A stretch of 64,000 nucleotides of DNA from Pseudomonas sp. H3(2019) (GCF_007713465.1 NZ_VMSG01000017.1:62001-126000), one strand, 5' to 3'; positions 19,233 to 28,442 are shown, numbered from the stretch's first letter. Notes: generated from the letters alone by a model not told the origin. Program-made: numbers and translations.

Positions 19233-20684
19233 ATGTCCGTCCGTCGTACCAAAATCGTCGCTACCCTTGGCCCGGCCAGTAACTCGCCGGAAGTTCTCGA
19301 ACAGCTGATTCTGGCTGGCCTGGACGTTGCCCGTTTGAACTTCTCCCACGGCACCCCCGACGAGCACAAGGCTCGCGCCAGGCTGGTGCGCGAGCTCGCC
19401 GCCAAGCACGGCCGCTTCGTCGCCCTGCTGGGTGACCTGCAAGGCCCGAAAATCCGTATCGCCAAATTTGCCAACAAGCGCATCGAGCTGAAGATCGGTG
19501 ATCAATTCACCTTCTCCACCAGCCATCCGCTGACCGAAGGCAACCAGCAAGTGGTCGGCATCGACTATCCGGACCTGGTCAAGGATTGCGGCGTGGGCGA
19601 CGAGCTGCTGCTCGACGACGGCCGCGTGGTGATGCGCGTCGATACCGCCACCGCCACCGAACTGCATTGCACCGTGACCATCGGCGGCCCGCTGTCGGAC
19701 CACAAAGGCATCAACCGTCGCGGTGGCGGCCTGACCGCCCCAGCCCTGACGGAAAAAGACAAGGCCGACATCAAGCTCGCCGCGGAAATGGAAGTCGACT
19801 ACCTCGCGGTGTCCTTCCCGCGTGACGCCGCCGACATGGAATACGCCCGCCAACTGCGCGACGAAGCCGGCGGCACCGCCTGGCTGGTGGCGAAGATCGA
19901 GCGCGCCGAAGCCGTGGCCGATGACGAAACCCTCGACGGCCTGATCAAGGCCTCCGACGCCGTGATGGTCGCCCGTGGTGACCTGGGCGTGGAAATCGGC
20001 GACGCCGAGCTGGTGGGTATTCAGAAGAAGATCATCCTGCACGCACGCCGCCACAACAAAGCGGTGATCGTGGCGACCCAGATGATGGAGTCGATGATCC
20101 AGAACCCGATGCCAACCCGCGCTGAAGTGTCCGACGTGGCCAACGCCGTGCTCGACTACACCGACGCCGTGATGCTCTCGGCTGAAAGCGCCGCCGGCCA
20201 ATACCCGCTCGAAGCGGTCCAGGCCATGGCGCGGATTTGCATCGGCGCTGAAAAGCACCCGACCAGCAAAACCTCCAGCCATCGCATCGGTAAAGTGTTC
20301 GAAAGCTGCGACCAGAGCATCGCCCTGGCCGCCATGTACACGGCCAACCACTTCCCGGGCGTGAAGGCGATCATCGCCTTGACCGAAAGTGGCTACACGC
20401 CGTTGATCATGTCGCGCATTCGTTCTTCGGTACCGATCTACGCGTTCTCCCCGCACCGCGAAACCCAGGCCCGCGCGGCCATGTTCCGTGGTGTCTACAC
20501 CGTACCGTTCGACCCGGCATCGTTGCCGCCCGAACAAGTCAGCCAGGCCGCAATCGACGAGTTGCTCAAACGCGGTGTGGTCGAGAAAGGCGACTGGGTC
20601 ATCCTGACCAAGGGCGACAGCTACCACACCATCGGCGGCACCAACGGCATGAAAATCCTGCACGTTGGCGACAAGATGGTCTGA
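19233..20684 (+). CDS. pykA: Pyruvate kinase
   Basis: Converts phosphoenolpyruvate and ADP to pyruvate and ATP. 483 residues; N-terminal RRTKIVATLGPASNSPE, NFSHGT motif, active-site ...DYLAVSFPRDAADM... and MVARGDLGVEI all present. Length and motifs fit the PykA (AMP or sugar-phosphate activated) type. AGGAG lies seven bases upstream. A strong terminator follows. Confidence 0.96.
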   Translation: MSVRRTKIVATLGPASNSPEVLEQLILAGLDVARLNFSHGTPDEHKARARLVRELAAKHGRFVALLGDLQGPKIRIAKFANKRIELKIGDQFTFSTSHPLTEGNQQVVGIDYPDLVKDCGVGDELLLDDGRVVMRVDTATATELHCTVTIGGPLSDHKGINRRGGGLTAPALTEKDKADIKLAAEMEVDYLAVSFPRDAADMEYARQLRDEAGGTAWLVAKIERAEAVADDETLDGLIKASDAVMVARGDLGVEIGDAELVGIQKKIILHARRHNKAVIVATQMMESMIQNPMPTRAEVSDVANAVLDYTDAVMLSAESAAGQYPLEAVQAMARICIGAEKHPTSKTSSHRIGKVFESCDQSIALAAMYTANHFPGVKAIIALTESGYTPLIMSRIRSSVPIYAFSPHRETQARAAMFRGVYTVPFDPASLPPEQVSQAAIDELLKRGVVEKGDWVILTKGDSYHTIGGTNGMKILHVGDKMV

Positions 20685-20704
20685 GTTTCAGATCGCTGAA
20701 ACGC

Positions 20705-20738
20705 AAAAGCCCCGTCATGTGAATGGCGGGGCTTTTTG
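20705..20738 (+). terminator. Intrinsic terminator after pykA
   Basis: AAAAGCCCCGTCA / TGGCGGGGCTTTTT stem with one G-T wobble, loop TGTGAA and a five-T tail. Confidence 0.9.
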
Positions 20739-20775
20739 GTTTCTGCTCCTGAATATGTGTTGTCTGGACTGCCGC

Positions 20776-20868
20776 CATCGCGAGCAAGCTCGCTCCCACA
20801 TTGGCCGGAGGTGTTCACACATTATGTGTCCACCACAATACCCTGTGGGAGCGAGCTTGCTCGCGATG
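20776..20868. repeat. Facing pair of GGGAGCGAGCTTGCTCGCG repeats
   Basis: Perfect 25-base arms (20776-20800 and 20844-20868) in inverted orientation around 43 bases of unrelated sequence. Each arm is itself palindromic (CGAGCAAGCTCG). Same family at 32548-32567 and 35469-35562. Extragenic repeat of the REP/BIME type; no transposase is nearby. Confidence 0.9.
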
Positions 20869-20891
20869 AGGCCCGCCCAGTCACCGCACAC

Positions 20892-21137
20892 TCAATGCCG
20901 GTTGATAAACCCCAACAACGCCGCAATCGCTTCCGGCGAGCGCAGCCGTTGAGTGAACAGGTTGCCCTCCTCCTCGATCGCTTTGCGCAGTTGCTCTCGG
21001 TCCAGGGCTTTCATCAATTGTTTGCTGATGCGCACTGCTTCAGGTGCCAGTGTTTCGAAGCGCAATGCCATCGCGCGCGCCTTGGCCACTGCGGCGATCA
21101 CCGGTTTGTGGCATTCCAGCAGGATGGCGTTGGTCAT
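20892..21137 (-). pseudogene. Remnant of an enoyl-CoA hydratase/isomerase gene
   Basis: 81 codons from ATG 21137. The product joins an N-terminal-like stretch (MTNAILLE), a mid-domain piece (KPVIAAV), and the C-terminal helices of an enoyl-CoA hydratase (APEAVRISKQLM...REQLRKAIEEEGNLFTQRLRSPEAIAALLGF). Full-length members are about 250-270 residues, so most of the crotonase core with the oxyanion hole is missing. In PAO1, as I recall, a full-length hydratase sits between pykA and the same ferredoxin reductase. Internal deletion of a once intact gene is the best reading; a short product could still be made. Confidence 0.7.
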
Positions 21138-21165
21138 GGCGAGTCTCGTGAAAATGATTTCGCGT

Positions 21166-22101
21166 TCAACCCCGCGGCACGAAGACATCGGCCAGCAGTT
21201 GATTACGCGGCAGCCCCGCCAGGTACAGGCGCCGGGCAAAGGCATCGACGCTGTCGGGGTGCCCGCAGAGTAAGGCCAGGGTTTGCCGGGAAACAAGGCG
21301 CAATTGCGCCAAAGCTGCTGTCAGCTCAGCCGCCGTCAATAGCTCGACGCTAAGGTTCGGACGCTGTGCCGCCAGCGCCGCCAAAGGTTTGGCCAGGTAA
21401 TGCTCGCTGGCATCATGGGCCAGGTGAATCACCCGGATGGGGCCTTGATGATCCTGGCGCAACGCCTCGCGCAACACGCCGAACAATGGCGCCAATCCGG
21501 TGCCGGCCGCCAGCAGCCACAACGGCTGGGTTTGCCAGTCGGGGTCATAATGCAGCGCGCCGCCACGCAACTCGCCCAGGCGAATCGAGTCGCCGATTTT
21601 CAGCAAGCGTGCCGCATCGCTGAATTCGCCCGGCAAGCGGCAGTCGAGGTGAAACTCCAGAAAGCGATCTTCCTGCGGCAGGCTGGCCAGCGAATACGGG
21701 CGTGCTACGCTCCCGGCCCACAGCACCAGATGCTGACCGGCCTGATAACGCAGGGGACGCTCAGGCTGCAAACGCAGGCGCAACACGCTGGGGCTTAACC
21801 AGTCGGCAGCCTCAACGGTGGCGGGAAGACCATCACGCAGCGGATCGAATACCGCCACGTGCAGGTCATCGACGACCTCGCACTGACAGGCCAGCCGCCA
21901 GCCTTGCAGGCGTTGCTCGGCGCTCAGCGCATCGGGGCGTCGATCGCTCACATCGCCTTTGACGCAATGCACCAGACACGCATGGCAACTGCCGGCGCGG
22001 CAGCTGTAGGGCACGTGCATGCCCTTCTGGTTCAGGGCATCGAGCAGGTTGCTGCCCGCTGCCACCGACCACTGAAGTTCGCCCACTCGCAACTCAGGCA
22101 T
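21166..22101 (-). CDS. 2Fe-2S ferredoxin / NAD(P)H-flavin reductase fusion
   Basis: 311 residues, an electron-transfer protein. An N-terminal plant-type 2Fe-2S domain has ligands in CRAGSCHACLVHC and a later Cys in ACQCEV; a FAD-binding domain shows RPYSLAS; an NAD-binding domain shows LLAAGTGLAPLFGVLREAL and ends ALLCGHPDSV. Resembles CDP-6-deoxy-3,4-glucoseen reductase and oxygenase reductases; the partner is unknown. The start MPELRVGELQW overlaps the sadC stop by eight bases. Confidence 0.88.
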   Translation of the reverse strand: MPELRVGELQWSVAAGSNLLDALNQKGMHVPYSCRAGSCHACLVHCVKGDVSDRRPDALSAEQRLQGWRLACQCEVVDDLHVAVFDPLRDGLPATVEAADWLSPSVLRLRLQPERPLRYQAGQHLVLWAGSVARPYSLASLPQEDRFLEFHLDCRLPGEFSDAARLLKIGDSIRLGELRGGALHYDPDWQTQPLWLLAAGTGLAPLFGVLREALRQDHQGPIRVIHLAHDASEHYLAKPLAALAAQRPNLSVELLTAAELTAALAQLRLVSRQTLALLCGHPDSVDAFARRLYLAGLPRNQLLADVFVPRG

Positions 22102-23212
22102 CGATGTTCTCCCAGGCCGCGGCGCAGCGATTGCGGCCGTCGCGCTTGGCGCGATAAAGCGCCTGATCGGCACGCTGCAAGGCGCCATCCAGTTCTTCGC
22201 CCGACTCAAGCAAGGTCAGCCCGGCGGACAAGCTCAGGTCCTGAACCGGCAGACCGACCAGCTCAACATCGGTAAAGGCAATGCGCAGCCGCTCGCAGCA
22301 GGAGGTCAGGCGCTCGGGATCACAATCGGGTAGCAACAACACAAACTCCTCACCGCCATAACGCGCCAGGACATCGTCTTCACGCAGGCAGGCCGTGGCG
22401 ACACCCGCGAACGCTTGCAACACCTGATCGCCGGCCGCATGCCCATACCGGTCGTTGATGCGTTTGAAATGGTCAAGATCAATCAGTGCCAGACCATGCA
22501 CCATGCCCTCTTCCATGCTGCGCAGCTCGCGCGAGGCCAGGCGTAGAAAATGCCGGCGGTTGAACAGCCCGGTGAGTTCGTCGGTGGCCACCAGGTCTTC
22601 GAGTTGGCGCATCATCCCGCGCAAGGTGTCTTGATGCGCTTGCAAGGCAAAGCGCCGCTTGCGCATGCGTTGCCGCGAGGTCTGAACGTAGCTGGCATAC
22701 AGCGTCAGCCAGACCAGCACGATAAACAACACGCAGACTTGCAGCGCCGCCAGCGCCGGGTCGGCCAGTTCGAGGTGATAGCCTTCCCAGAGGTTAAGGC
22801 CCGCAAAGCTGAAAAAGACCAAGGCCGCACACCGGATGAACGCCCGGCGCGACAGATGGAACAGGCCGAATAGCAGAATCAACAGGTAAAACACCAGAAA
22901 GACGCCGCGGGCCGAGTCCAGATGAGCGATCAACCAGGTCTGCCAGCCAAGCCCCAGCAACACCTGAACTTCGGTCAGGCCAGGGTCGGAAAACCGCAGA
23001 TTGCGCCCGGTGGAAAACACCGCGAACAACACCGACTGGCTGAGTATCACCAGCAGCGTGCCGATTACCGCACCGCGCACCGGCCCTTGATAGTGGTCGC
23101 TGAGAATCACCAGCCACAGCAGCAATAACGCCAGCGCATAGGTACCCGCCGCCAGAATAAAGCGCTTGAGCAACAGACTCTGGAGAACGTTATGGGTCAA
23201 TCGTTGACTCAC
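22094..23212 (-). CDS. sadC: Membrane-bound diguanylate cyclase (SadC-like)
   Basis: Makes c-di-GMP from two GTP. 372 residues: about six membrane helices (20-195), a short coiled region and a GGDEF domain. The active site is intact (RYGGEEF), and the inhibitory site REDD lies five residues before GGEEF, so product feedback is expected. The start codon is GTG. Position between fumA and the ferredoxin reductase matches PAO1 sadC as I recall it, but SadC there is longer (about 487 residues), so the membrane part differs. Overlaps the reductase gene by eight bases. Confidence 0.75.
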   Translation of the reverse strand: MSQRLTHNVLQSLLLKRFILAAGTYALALLLLWLVILSDHYQGPVRGAVIGTLLVILSQSVLFAVFSTGRNLRFSDPGLTEVQVLLGLGWQTWLIAHLDSARGVFLVFYLLILLFGLFHLSRRAFIRCAALVFFSFAGLNLWEGYHLELADPALAALQVCVLFIVLVWLTLYASYVQTSRQRMRKRRFALQAHQDTLRGMMRQLEDLVATDELTGLFNRRHFLRLASRELRSMEEGMVHGLALIDLDHFKRINDRYGHAAGDQVLQAFAGVATACLREDDVLARYGGEEFVLLLPDCDPERLTSCCERLRIAFTDVELVGLPVQDLSLSAGLTLLESGEELDGALQRADQALYRAKRDGRNRCAAAWENIDA

Positions 23213-23224
23213 TGTGGCTGAATT

Positions 23225-23302
23225 GCAGCTACAAGCTACAAGCTACAAGCTACAAGTCGCAAGCTGAAAACTTGCAGCTTGCCGCTTGTAGCTTATAGCT
23301 GC
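23225..23302. repeat. AGCTACAAGCTACAAG tandem/inverted repeat
   Basis: The unit AGCTACA is tandemly repeated on the left, and the complementary CTTGTAGCTTATAGCTGC lies on the right, forming an imperfect long hairpin bounded by GCAGCT and AGCTGC. A related element is at 43742-43829. Lies between the divergent sadC and fumA genes. Confidence 0.8.
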
Positions 23303-23451
23303 CTCGAGAACCGAGGCGCGTTATACTGCCGCGCCTTTTTAGCGTCGCGCCAGCAACCCCGGCGTGCCTTGAAAGGTGTTTGCAGCCGACCGATGCACCC
23401 CAGCTGCAAGCACCTTATTGAATGTTCCCGTCTTTTAGAGGAGCGCGACTC

Positions 23452-24975
23452 ATGACCGTGATCAAGCAAGACGACCTGATTCAGAGCGTTGCTGACGCCC
23501 TGCAGTTCATTTCCTACTACCACCCCGTGGATTTCATCCAGGCGATGCACGAGGCCTACCTGCGTGAAGAATCGCCGGCCGCCCGCGATTCGATGGCACA
23601 GATCCTGATCAACTCGCGGATGTGCGCCACCGGCCACCGTCCGATCTGCCAGGACACCGGCATCGTCACCGTGTTTGTCCGCGTGGGCATGGACGTGCGC
23701 TGGGATGGCGCGACCATGGGCCTGGACGACATGATCAACGAAGGCGTGCGTCGCGCCTACAACCTGCCGGAAAACGTCCTGCGTGCTTCGATCCTCGCCG
23801 ACCCGGCGGGCGCTCGCAAGAACACCAAGGACAACACCCCGGCCGTTATCCACTACTCGATCGTTCCGGGTAACACCGTGGAAGTCGACGTGGCAGCCAA
23901 GGGCGGCGGTTCCGAGAACAAGTCGAAAATGGCCATGCTCAACCCGTCCGACTCGATCGTTGACTGGGTGCTGAAAACCGTTCCGGAAATGGGCGCTGGC
24001 TGGTGCCCACCGGGCATGCTCGGCATCGGCATCGGCGGCACCGCCGAGAAAGCCGCGGTCATGGCCAAGGAAGTGTTGATGGAATCCATCGACATCCACG
24101 AGCTGAAAAAGCGCGGCCCGTCCAACCGTATCGAAGAGATGCGCCTGGAGCTGTTCGAGAAGGTCAACCAACTGGGCATCGGCGCCCAGGGCCTGGGTGG
24201 CCTGACCACTGTGCTCGACGTGAAGATCATGGATTACCCGACCCACGCCGCTTCGTTGCCGGTGTGCATGATCCCCAACTGCGCCGCCACCCGTCACGCG
24301 CACTTCGTGCTCGACGGTTCCGGCCCGGCGTCGCTGGAAGCGCCACCGTTGGACGCCTACCCGGAAATCGTCTGGGAAGCCGGCCCGTCGGCCCGTCGCG
24401 TCAACCTCGACACACTGACCCCGGAAGACGTGCAGAGCTGGAAGCCGGGCGAAACCGTCCTGCTGAACGGCAAGATGCTCACCGGCCGCGACGCTGCGCA
24501 CAAGCGCATGGTCGAGATGCTGAACAAGGGTGAAACCCTGCCGGTGGACCTGAAAGGTCGCTTCATCTACTACGTCGGCCCGGTTGATCCGGTGCGCGAA
24601 GAAGTGGTTGGCCCTGCTGGTCCGACCACCGCCACGCGGATGGACAAGTTCACCCGTCAGATCCTCGAGCAAACCGGCCTGCTGGGCATGATCGGCAAAT
24701 CCGAACGCGGCCCGACCGCGATCGAAGCGATCAAGGACCACAAGGCTGTTTACTTGATGGCAGTAGGCGGCGCGGCTTACCTGGTGGCGCAAGCGATCAA
24801 GAAATCCCGCGTGGTGGCTTTCGCCGAACTGGGCATGGAAGCGATCTACGAGTTCGACGTCAAAGACATGCCGGTGACCGTTGCGGTCGACAGCAAGGGC
24901 GAGTCGGTACACATCACCGGCCCGGCCATCTGGCAGAAGAAAATCAGCGAAAGCCTGGCAGTAGAAGTGCAATAA
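23452..24975 (+). CDS. fumA: Fumarate hydratase, class I (iron-sulfur)
   Basis: TCA-cycle enzyme interconverting fumarate and malate. 507 residues, the single-chain class I type with an oxygen-labile 4Fe-4S cluster; candidate ligand Cys residues occur in RPICQDTG, SLPVCMIPNCAATRH and the N-terminal domain. The C-terminal swivelling domain with VGPAGPTTATRM is present. GAGGAG precedes the ATG by about nine bases; the frame extends ten codons further without family residues. Confidence 0.94.
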   Translation: MTVIKQDDLIQSVADALQFISYYHPVDFIQAMHEAYLREESPAARDSMAQILINSRMCATGHRPICQDTGIVTVFVRVGMDVRWDGATMGLDDMINEGVRRAYNLPENVLRASILADPAGARKNTKDNTPAVIHYSIVPGNTVEVDVAAKGGGSENKSKMAMLNPSDSIVDWVLKTVPEMGAGWCPPGMLGIGIGGTAEKAAVMAKEVLMESIDIHELKKRGPSNRIEEMRLELFEKVNQLGIGAQGLGGLTTVLDVKIMDYPTHAASLPVCMIPNCAATRHAHFVLDGSGPASLEAPPLDAYPEIVWEAGPSARRVNLDTLTPEDVQSWKPGETVLLNGKMLTGRDAAHKRMVEMLNKGETLPVDLKGRFIYYVGPVDPVREEVVGPAGPTTATRMDKFTRQILEQTGLLGMIGKSERGPTAIEAIKDHKAVYLMAVGGAAYLVAQAIKKSRVVAFAELGMEAIYEFDVKDMPVTVAVDSKGESVHITGPAIWQKKISESLAVEVQ

Positions 24976-24995
24976 GCCTTTAACCGCTGGAAAAG

Positions 24996-25032
24996 AAAGC
25001 CGCACTGTTTGCAGAAACAGCGCGGCTTTTTT
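24996..25032 (+). terminator. Intrinsic terminator after fumA
   Basis: AAAGCCGC-A-CTGTTT / AAACAG-C-GCGGCTTTTTT, a long stem with one mismatch, loop GCAG and a six-T tail. Confidence 0.88.
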
Positions 25033-25130
25033 GTTATCCATTACGGCTCGCCGACGGTGTCTTTGGTCAAGCCCTCCTGTACTACTGCATGCTATGGTGC
25101 GCGCCCGTATTGCTGACTGTTTCTTACGCC

Positions 25131-26897
25131 ATGCTTGCGATTTCTCGTCCATTACGCCTGACGCTGTACACCCTGCTGATCCTCGCCGGTGCGGCCCTCG
25201 CCGCCACCCTGGCCATGCGCCACGCTGAACGCCAGGCCCAGGTGGACGATGCTGCCCGCGCCAATCAGCAACTGGCGCTGTACGCCAATTCCCTGCATAC
25301 CCTGATCGAACGCTACCGCGCGCTGCCTGCCGTGCTTGCATTGGACCCGGAACTGCGTTCGGCACTCGATGGCCCGGTCAGCCCGCAGCAGCAGGACGCG
25401 CTGAACCGCAAACTGGAAAAGATCAACGGTGCCGCGCAGTCGTCCACCCTGGAACTGCTGGATCACAACGGCCTTGCGGTGGCCGCCAGCAATTGGCGCT
25501 TGCCCAGCAGTTACGTCGGCCACAACTACGGCTTCCGCCCTTATTTCAGCCAGACCCGCAACCAGGGCGCCGGGCGCTTTTACGCGGTGGGCGTGACCAG
25601 CGGGATTCCCGGCTATTTTCTGTCCAGTGCGGTGACCGGTGACAACGGTGAGTTTCTCGGCGCCATGGTGGTAAAACTCGAGTTTCCGGAGCTGGAACGC
25701 GAATGGCGTCAAGGTAGCGACACCCTGCTGGTCAGCGATGCGCGGGGCATTGTGTTTATCGCCAATCAGCCGGGATGGCGCTATCGGTTGCTGGGCACGC
25801 TATCGGACACTGATCGCGCCGAGCTCAAAACCACGCGCCAATATGACAAGCAGCCGCTGACCCCGCTCGACCATCAACCGATCCGACACTTTGACGAGAA
25901 CAGTTACCTGGCCCGTGTCGACGGCCCCGATGGCGTAGCGGATTACCTGTGGGAATCGCTGCCCTTGAGCACCGAAGGCTGGACCTTGCACCTGTTGCGG
26001 CGCCCGCAGGTGGCCTTCGAAGATTTGCGTAACGCCGGGCTGGCCGCTGCCGGAGTGTGGCTGACGCTGGTGTTTTTGCTGCTGTTTCTCAGCCAGCGTT
26101 GGCGTCTGGCCAAGCTGCGTCAGCGCAGCCGCGAAGAGCTCGAACGCCTGGTTGAAGAGCGCACCCGCGACCTGCGCACCGCTCAGGACGGTCTGGTGCA
26201 ATCAGCCAAACTCGCGGCGCTGGGGCAGATGTCGGCGGCCCTGGCCCATGAAATCAACCAGCCACTCACCGCCCAACGCATGCAACTGGCAACCTTACGC
26301 TTGCTGCTCGATCACGGTCGGATCGATGACGCGTATAAAGCGCTGAAACCGGTGGACGAGATGCTGACACGCATGGCGGCGATTACTGGCCACCTCAAAA
26401 CCTTCGCACGTAAAAGCCCCAGCGGTTTGCGCGAGCGTCTGGATCTGGCATCGGTGGTCGATCAATCACTGCAACTGCTCGACGCTCGGCTACGTGATGA
26501 ACAGATCGACTGCGTATTGCACCTGAGTCGCCCGGCCTGGGTTCGCGGCGATGCAATTCGCCTGGAACAGGTGCTGATCAATCTGCTGCGCAATGCCCTC
26601 GATGCAATGCGTGACAAACCGCTCAAGCGTCTGGAAATCCGCCTTGAAGCCGATGAACAGTTGTGGCGCCTGACGGTCGCCGACAACGGCGGCGGTATTG
26701 CGCTGCAGGATCTGCCGAATATCTTCGATCCGTTCTTCACCACCAAACCGGTAGGTGATGGCCTGGGCCTTGGGCTGGCGGTATCGTTCGCCATCGTGCA
26801 TGAACTTGGCGGTCGCCTGAGCGCCGACAATCACGGCGACGGCGCCATCTTCACCCTCACTTTGCCCATCGATCTGGAGGCGCACATTCAATGTTGA
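25131..26897 (+). CDS. DctB-family sensor histidine kinase
   Basis: 588 residues: TM1 (about 8-28), a periplasmic double PAS/Cache sensor (about 30-300) with the DctB-like GHNYGFRPYFSQ motif, TM2, a coiled coil, then HisKA with phospho-acceptor His373 in ALAHEINQPLTAQ and an HATPase domain (NLLRNALDA, DNGGGI, GLGLGLAVS). The sensor motif is that of kinases for C4/C5 dicarboxylates. Given the neighbouring KgtP-type transporter, a MifS-like role (2-oxoglutarate) is likely. Overlaps the regulator gene by seven bases. Confidence 0.88.
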   Translation: MLAISRPLRLTLYTLLILAGAALAATLAMRHAERQAQVDDAARANQQLALYANSLHTLIERYRALPAVLALDPELRSALDGPVSPQQQDALNRKLEKINGAAQSSTLELLDHNGLAVAASNWRLPSSYVGHNYGFRPYFSQTRNQGAGRFYAVGVTSGIPGYFLSSAVTGDNGEFLGAMVVKLEFPELEREWRQGSDTLLVSDARGIVFIANQPGWRYRLLGTLSDTDRAELKTTRQYDKQPLTPLDHQPIRHFDENSYLARVDGPDGVADYLWESLPLSTEGWTLHLLRRPQVAFEDLRNAGLAAAGVWLTLVFLLLFLSQRWRLAKLRQRSREELERLVEERTRDLRTAQDGLVQSAKLAALGQMSAALAHEINQPLTAQRMQLATLRLLLDHGRIDDAYKALKPVDEMLTRMAAITGHLKTFARKSPSGLRERLDLASVVDQSLQLLDARLRDEQIDCVLHLSRPAWVRGDAIRLEQVLINLLRNALDAMRDKPLKRLEIRLEADEQLWRLTVADNGGGIALQDLPNIFDPFFTTKPVGDGLGLGLAVSFAIVHELGGRLSADNHGDGAIFTLTLPIDLEAHIQC

Positions 26898-28216
26898 ACG
26901 CGGTGATCGTGGTCGATGACGAAAGCAGTATTCGCGATGCCGTCGAACAATGGCTGAGCCTCTCGGGGTTCGAGGTCAAACTGTTCAGCCGCGCCGATGA
27001 ATGCCTGACGCAGCTGCCGGCGAATTTTCCCGGGGTGATCCTCAGCGATGTGCGAATGCCCGGCATGACCGGCCTGGAACTCCTGGCCCGGTTGCAGCAA
27101 GTGGACGCCGATTTGCCAGTGATCCTGCTGACCGGTCACGGCGATGTGCCGATGGCGGTCGAAGCCATGCGCGATGGCGCCTACGACTTCCTTGAAAAAC
27201 CCTTCAGCCCGGAAACCTTGCTCAGCAGCCTGCGCCGGGCGCTCGACAAACGTCGGCTGGTGCTGGAAAACCGTGCCCTGCACGAGCAGGCCGATAACCG
27301 CAGCAAACTCGACGCCAGCCTGCTCGGGGTCTCTCGTGGTTTGCAGACCCTGCGCCGGCAAGTGCTGGACCTCGCGGCGCTGCCAGTGAATGTGCTGATC
27401 CGTGGCGAAACCGGCAGCGGCAAAGAGCTGGTCGCCCGCTGCCTGCATGATTTCGGCCCGCGCGCCGACAAGCCGTTCGTGGCGCTTAACTGTGCGGCGA
27501 TCCCCGAGCAGCTGTTCGAAGCCGAGTTGTTCGGTCATGAAAGCGGCGCCTTCACCGGCGCTCAGGGCAAACGTATCGGCAAGCTTGAGTACGCCGATGG
27601 CGGCACCTTATTCCTCGATGAAATCGAAAGCATGCCACTGGCTCAGCAGGTCAAACTACTGCGCGTGTTGCAGGAGCAAAAGCTCGAACGGCTGGGCTCC
27701 AACCAGAGCATTCACGTGGACCTGCGGATCATCGCCGCGACCAAACCCGACCTGCTGGATGAAGCCCGCGCCGGGCGTTTTCGCGAAGACCTGGCGTATC
27801 GGCTGAACGTCGCGGAGTTGCGCTTGCCGCCATTGCGCGAACGGCGTGAGGACATTCCATTGTTGTTCGAACACTTCGCTCACGCCGCCGCGCAGCGGCT
27901 GGGACGCAACTTTCCACCGCTCACTGGCCCGCAGTTGAGTCGGTTGCTGAGCCATGACTGGCCGGGCAATGTGCGCGAACTGGCGAACGTCGCCGAGCGC
28001 CAGGTACTGGGCCTGGGTGAACCGGAACCGGTCGGCATCGAGCCCGGCCAGTCCCTCGCCGCCCAGCAGGAAGCTTTCGAAGCCCACTGCCTGCGAGCCG
28101 CGCTGACCCGGCATAAGGGCGACATCAAAGCCGTGCTGGAAGAACTGCAACTGCCGCGCCGGACCTTCAATGAAAAGATGCAGCGGCATGGGCTGAGCCG
28201 AGAGATGTTTCTGTAA
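26891..28216 (+). CDS. DctD/MifR-type sigma-54-dependent response regulator
   Basis: 441 residues. Receiver domain with D9, D10 and the phosphorylated Asp53 (LSDVRMPGMTG); AAA+ domain with Walker A GETGSGKE, the sigma-54 contact loop GAFTGA and FLDEIES; C-terminal Fis-type helix-turn-helix (HKGDIKAVLEELQLPRRTF). It activates RNA polymerase with sigma-54. The likely target is the transporter gene downstream, which has a sigma-54 promoter and two palindromes. Confidence 0.92.
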   Translation: MLNAVIVVDDESSIRDAVEQWLSLSGFEVKLFSRADECLTQLPANFPGVILSDVRMPGMTGLELLARLQQVDADLPVILLTGHGDVPMAVEAMRDGAYDFLEKPFSPETLLSSLRRALDKRRLVLENRALHEQADNRSKLDASLLGVSRGLQTLRRQVLDLAALPVNVLIRGETGSGKELVARCLHDFGPRADKPFVALNCAAIPEQLFEAELFGHESGAFTGAQGKRIGKLEYADGGTLFLDEIESMPLAQQVKLLRVLQEQKLERLGSNQSIHVDLRIIAATKPDLLDEARAGRFREDLAYRLNVAELRLPPLRERREDIPLLFEHFAHAAAQRLGRNFPPLTGPQLSRLLSHDWPGNVRELANVAERQVLGLGEPEPVGIEPGQSLAAQQEAFEAHCLRAALTRHKGDIKAVLEELQLPRRTFNEKMQRHGLSREMFL

Positions 28217-28219
28217 TCA

Positions 28220-28329
28220 ATCGTTCCCACGCGCAGCAAAGGAATGCAGCCCGTGACGCTCCGCGTCACTTCCGCGAGGGGGACGCGGAGCGTCCCTTGA
28301 GGCATTCCCACGCAGAGCATGGGAACGAT
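28220..28329. repeat. Composite palindromic element, copy 1
   Basis: About 110 bases: outer arms ATCGTTCCCA / TGGGAACGAT enclose two small hairpins, GTGACGCTCCGCGTCAC and GGGACGCGGAGCGTCCC. The same order of parts occurs at 60556-60667, and a partial copy lies at 41746-41796. Confidence 0.85.
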
Positions 28330-28337
28330 CATGCGTA

Positions 28338-28384
28338 GGCGGATTTTTGCTCATCACCCTACTCGCCATAAGCGGATTTCCGCT
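28338..28384 (+). promoter_or_regulatory. Two palindromic activator sites upstream of the transporter promoter
   Basis: AGCGGATTTCCGCT (28371-28384) is a perfect 14-base palindrome; GGCGGATTTTTGCT (28338-28351) is an imperfect copy. Their centres are 33 bases apart (about three helical turns) and lie roughly 75 and 108 bases before the predicted transcription start. This layout is usual for enhancer sites of DctD/MifR-type activators. Confidence 0.65.
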
Positions 28385-28425
28385 CACCCATTCCCGCAAC
28401 CCCCTCTAAACCGGCCATCAGCCCC

Positions 28426-28442
28426 TTGGCACAGCTCCTGCT
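28426..28442 (+). promoter_or_regulatory. Sigma-54 promoter of the kgtP-type gene
   Basis: TTGGCACAGCTCCTGCT matches the -24/-12 consensus TGGCAC-N5-TTGC, with GG (28428-28429) and GC (28440-28441) separated by exactly ten bases. It sits about 60 bases before the transporter ATG. Adjacent to a sigma-54 activator gene. Confidence 0.75.

Noticed and set aside
20776..20868. The facing 25-base repeats as ends of an insertion sequence
   Set aside because: Only 43 bases lie between them, with no transposase or target duplication; they are REP-type elements.
23225..23302. Tandem AGCTACA units as a CRISPR array
   Set aside because: Units are seven bases without unique spacers of constant length, and no cas genes are present.
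23293..25365. A 690-codon open frame on the minus strand opposite fumA and the start of the DctB-type gene
   Set aside because: Shadow frame; fumA and the kinase on the plus strand have complete family motifs, and the shadow is His/Arg-rich with no domain.
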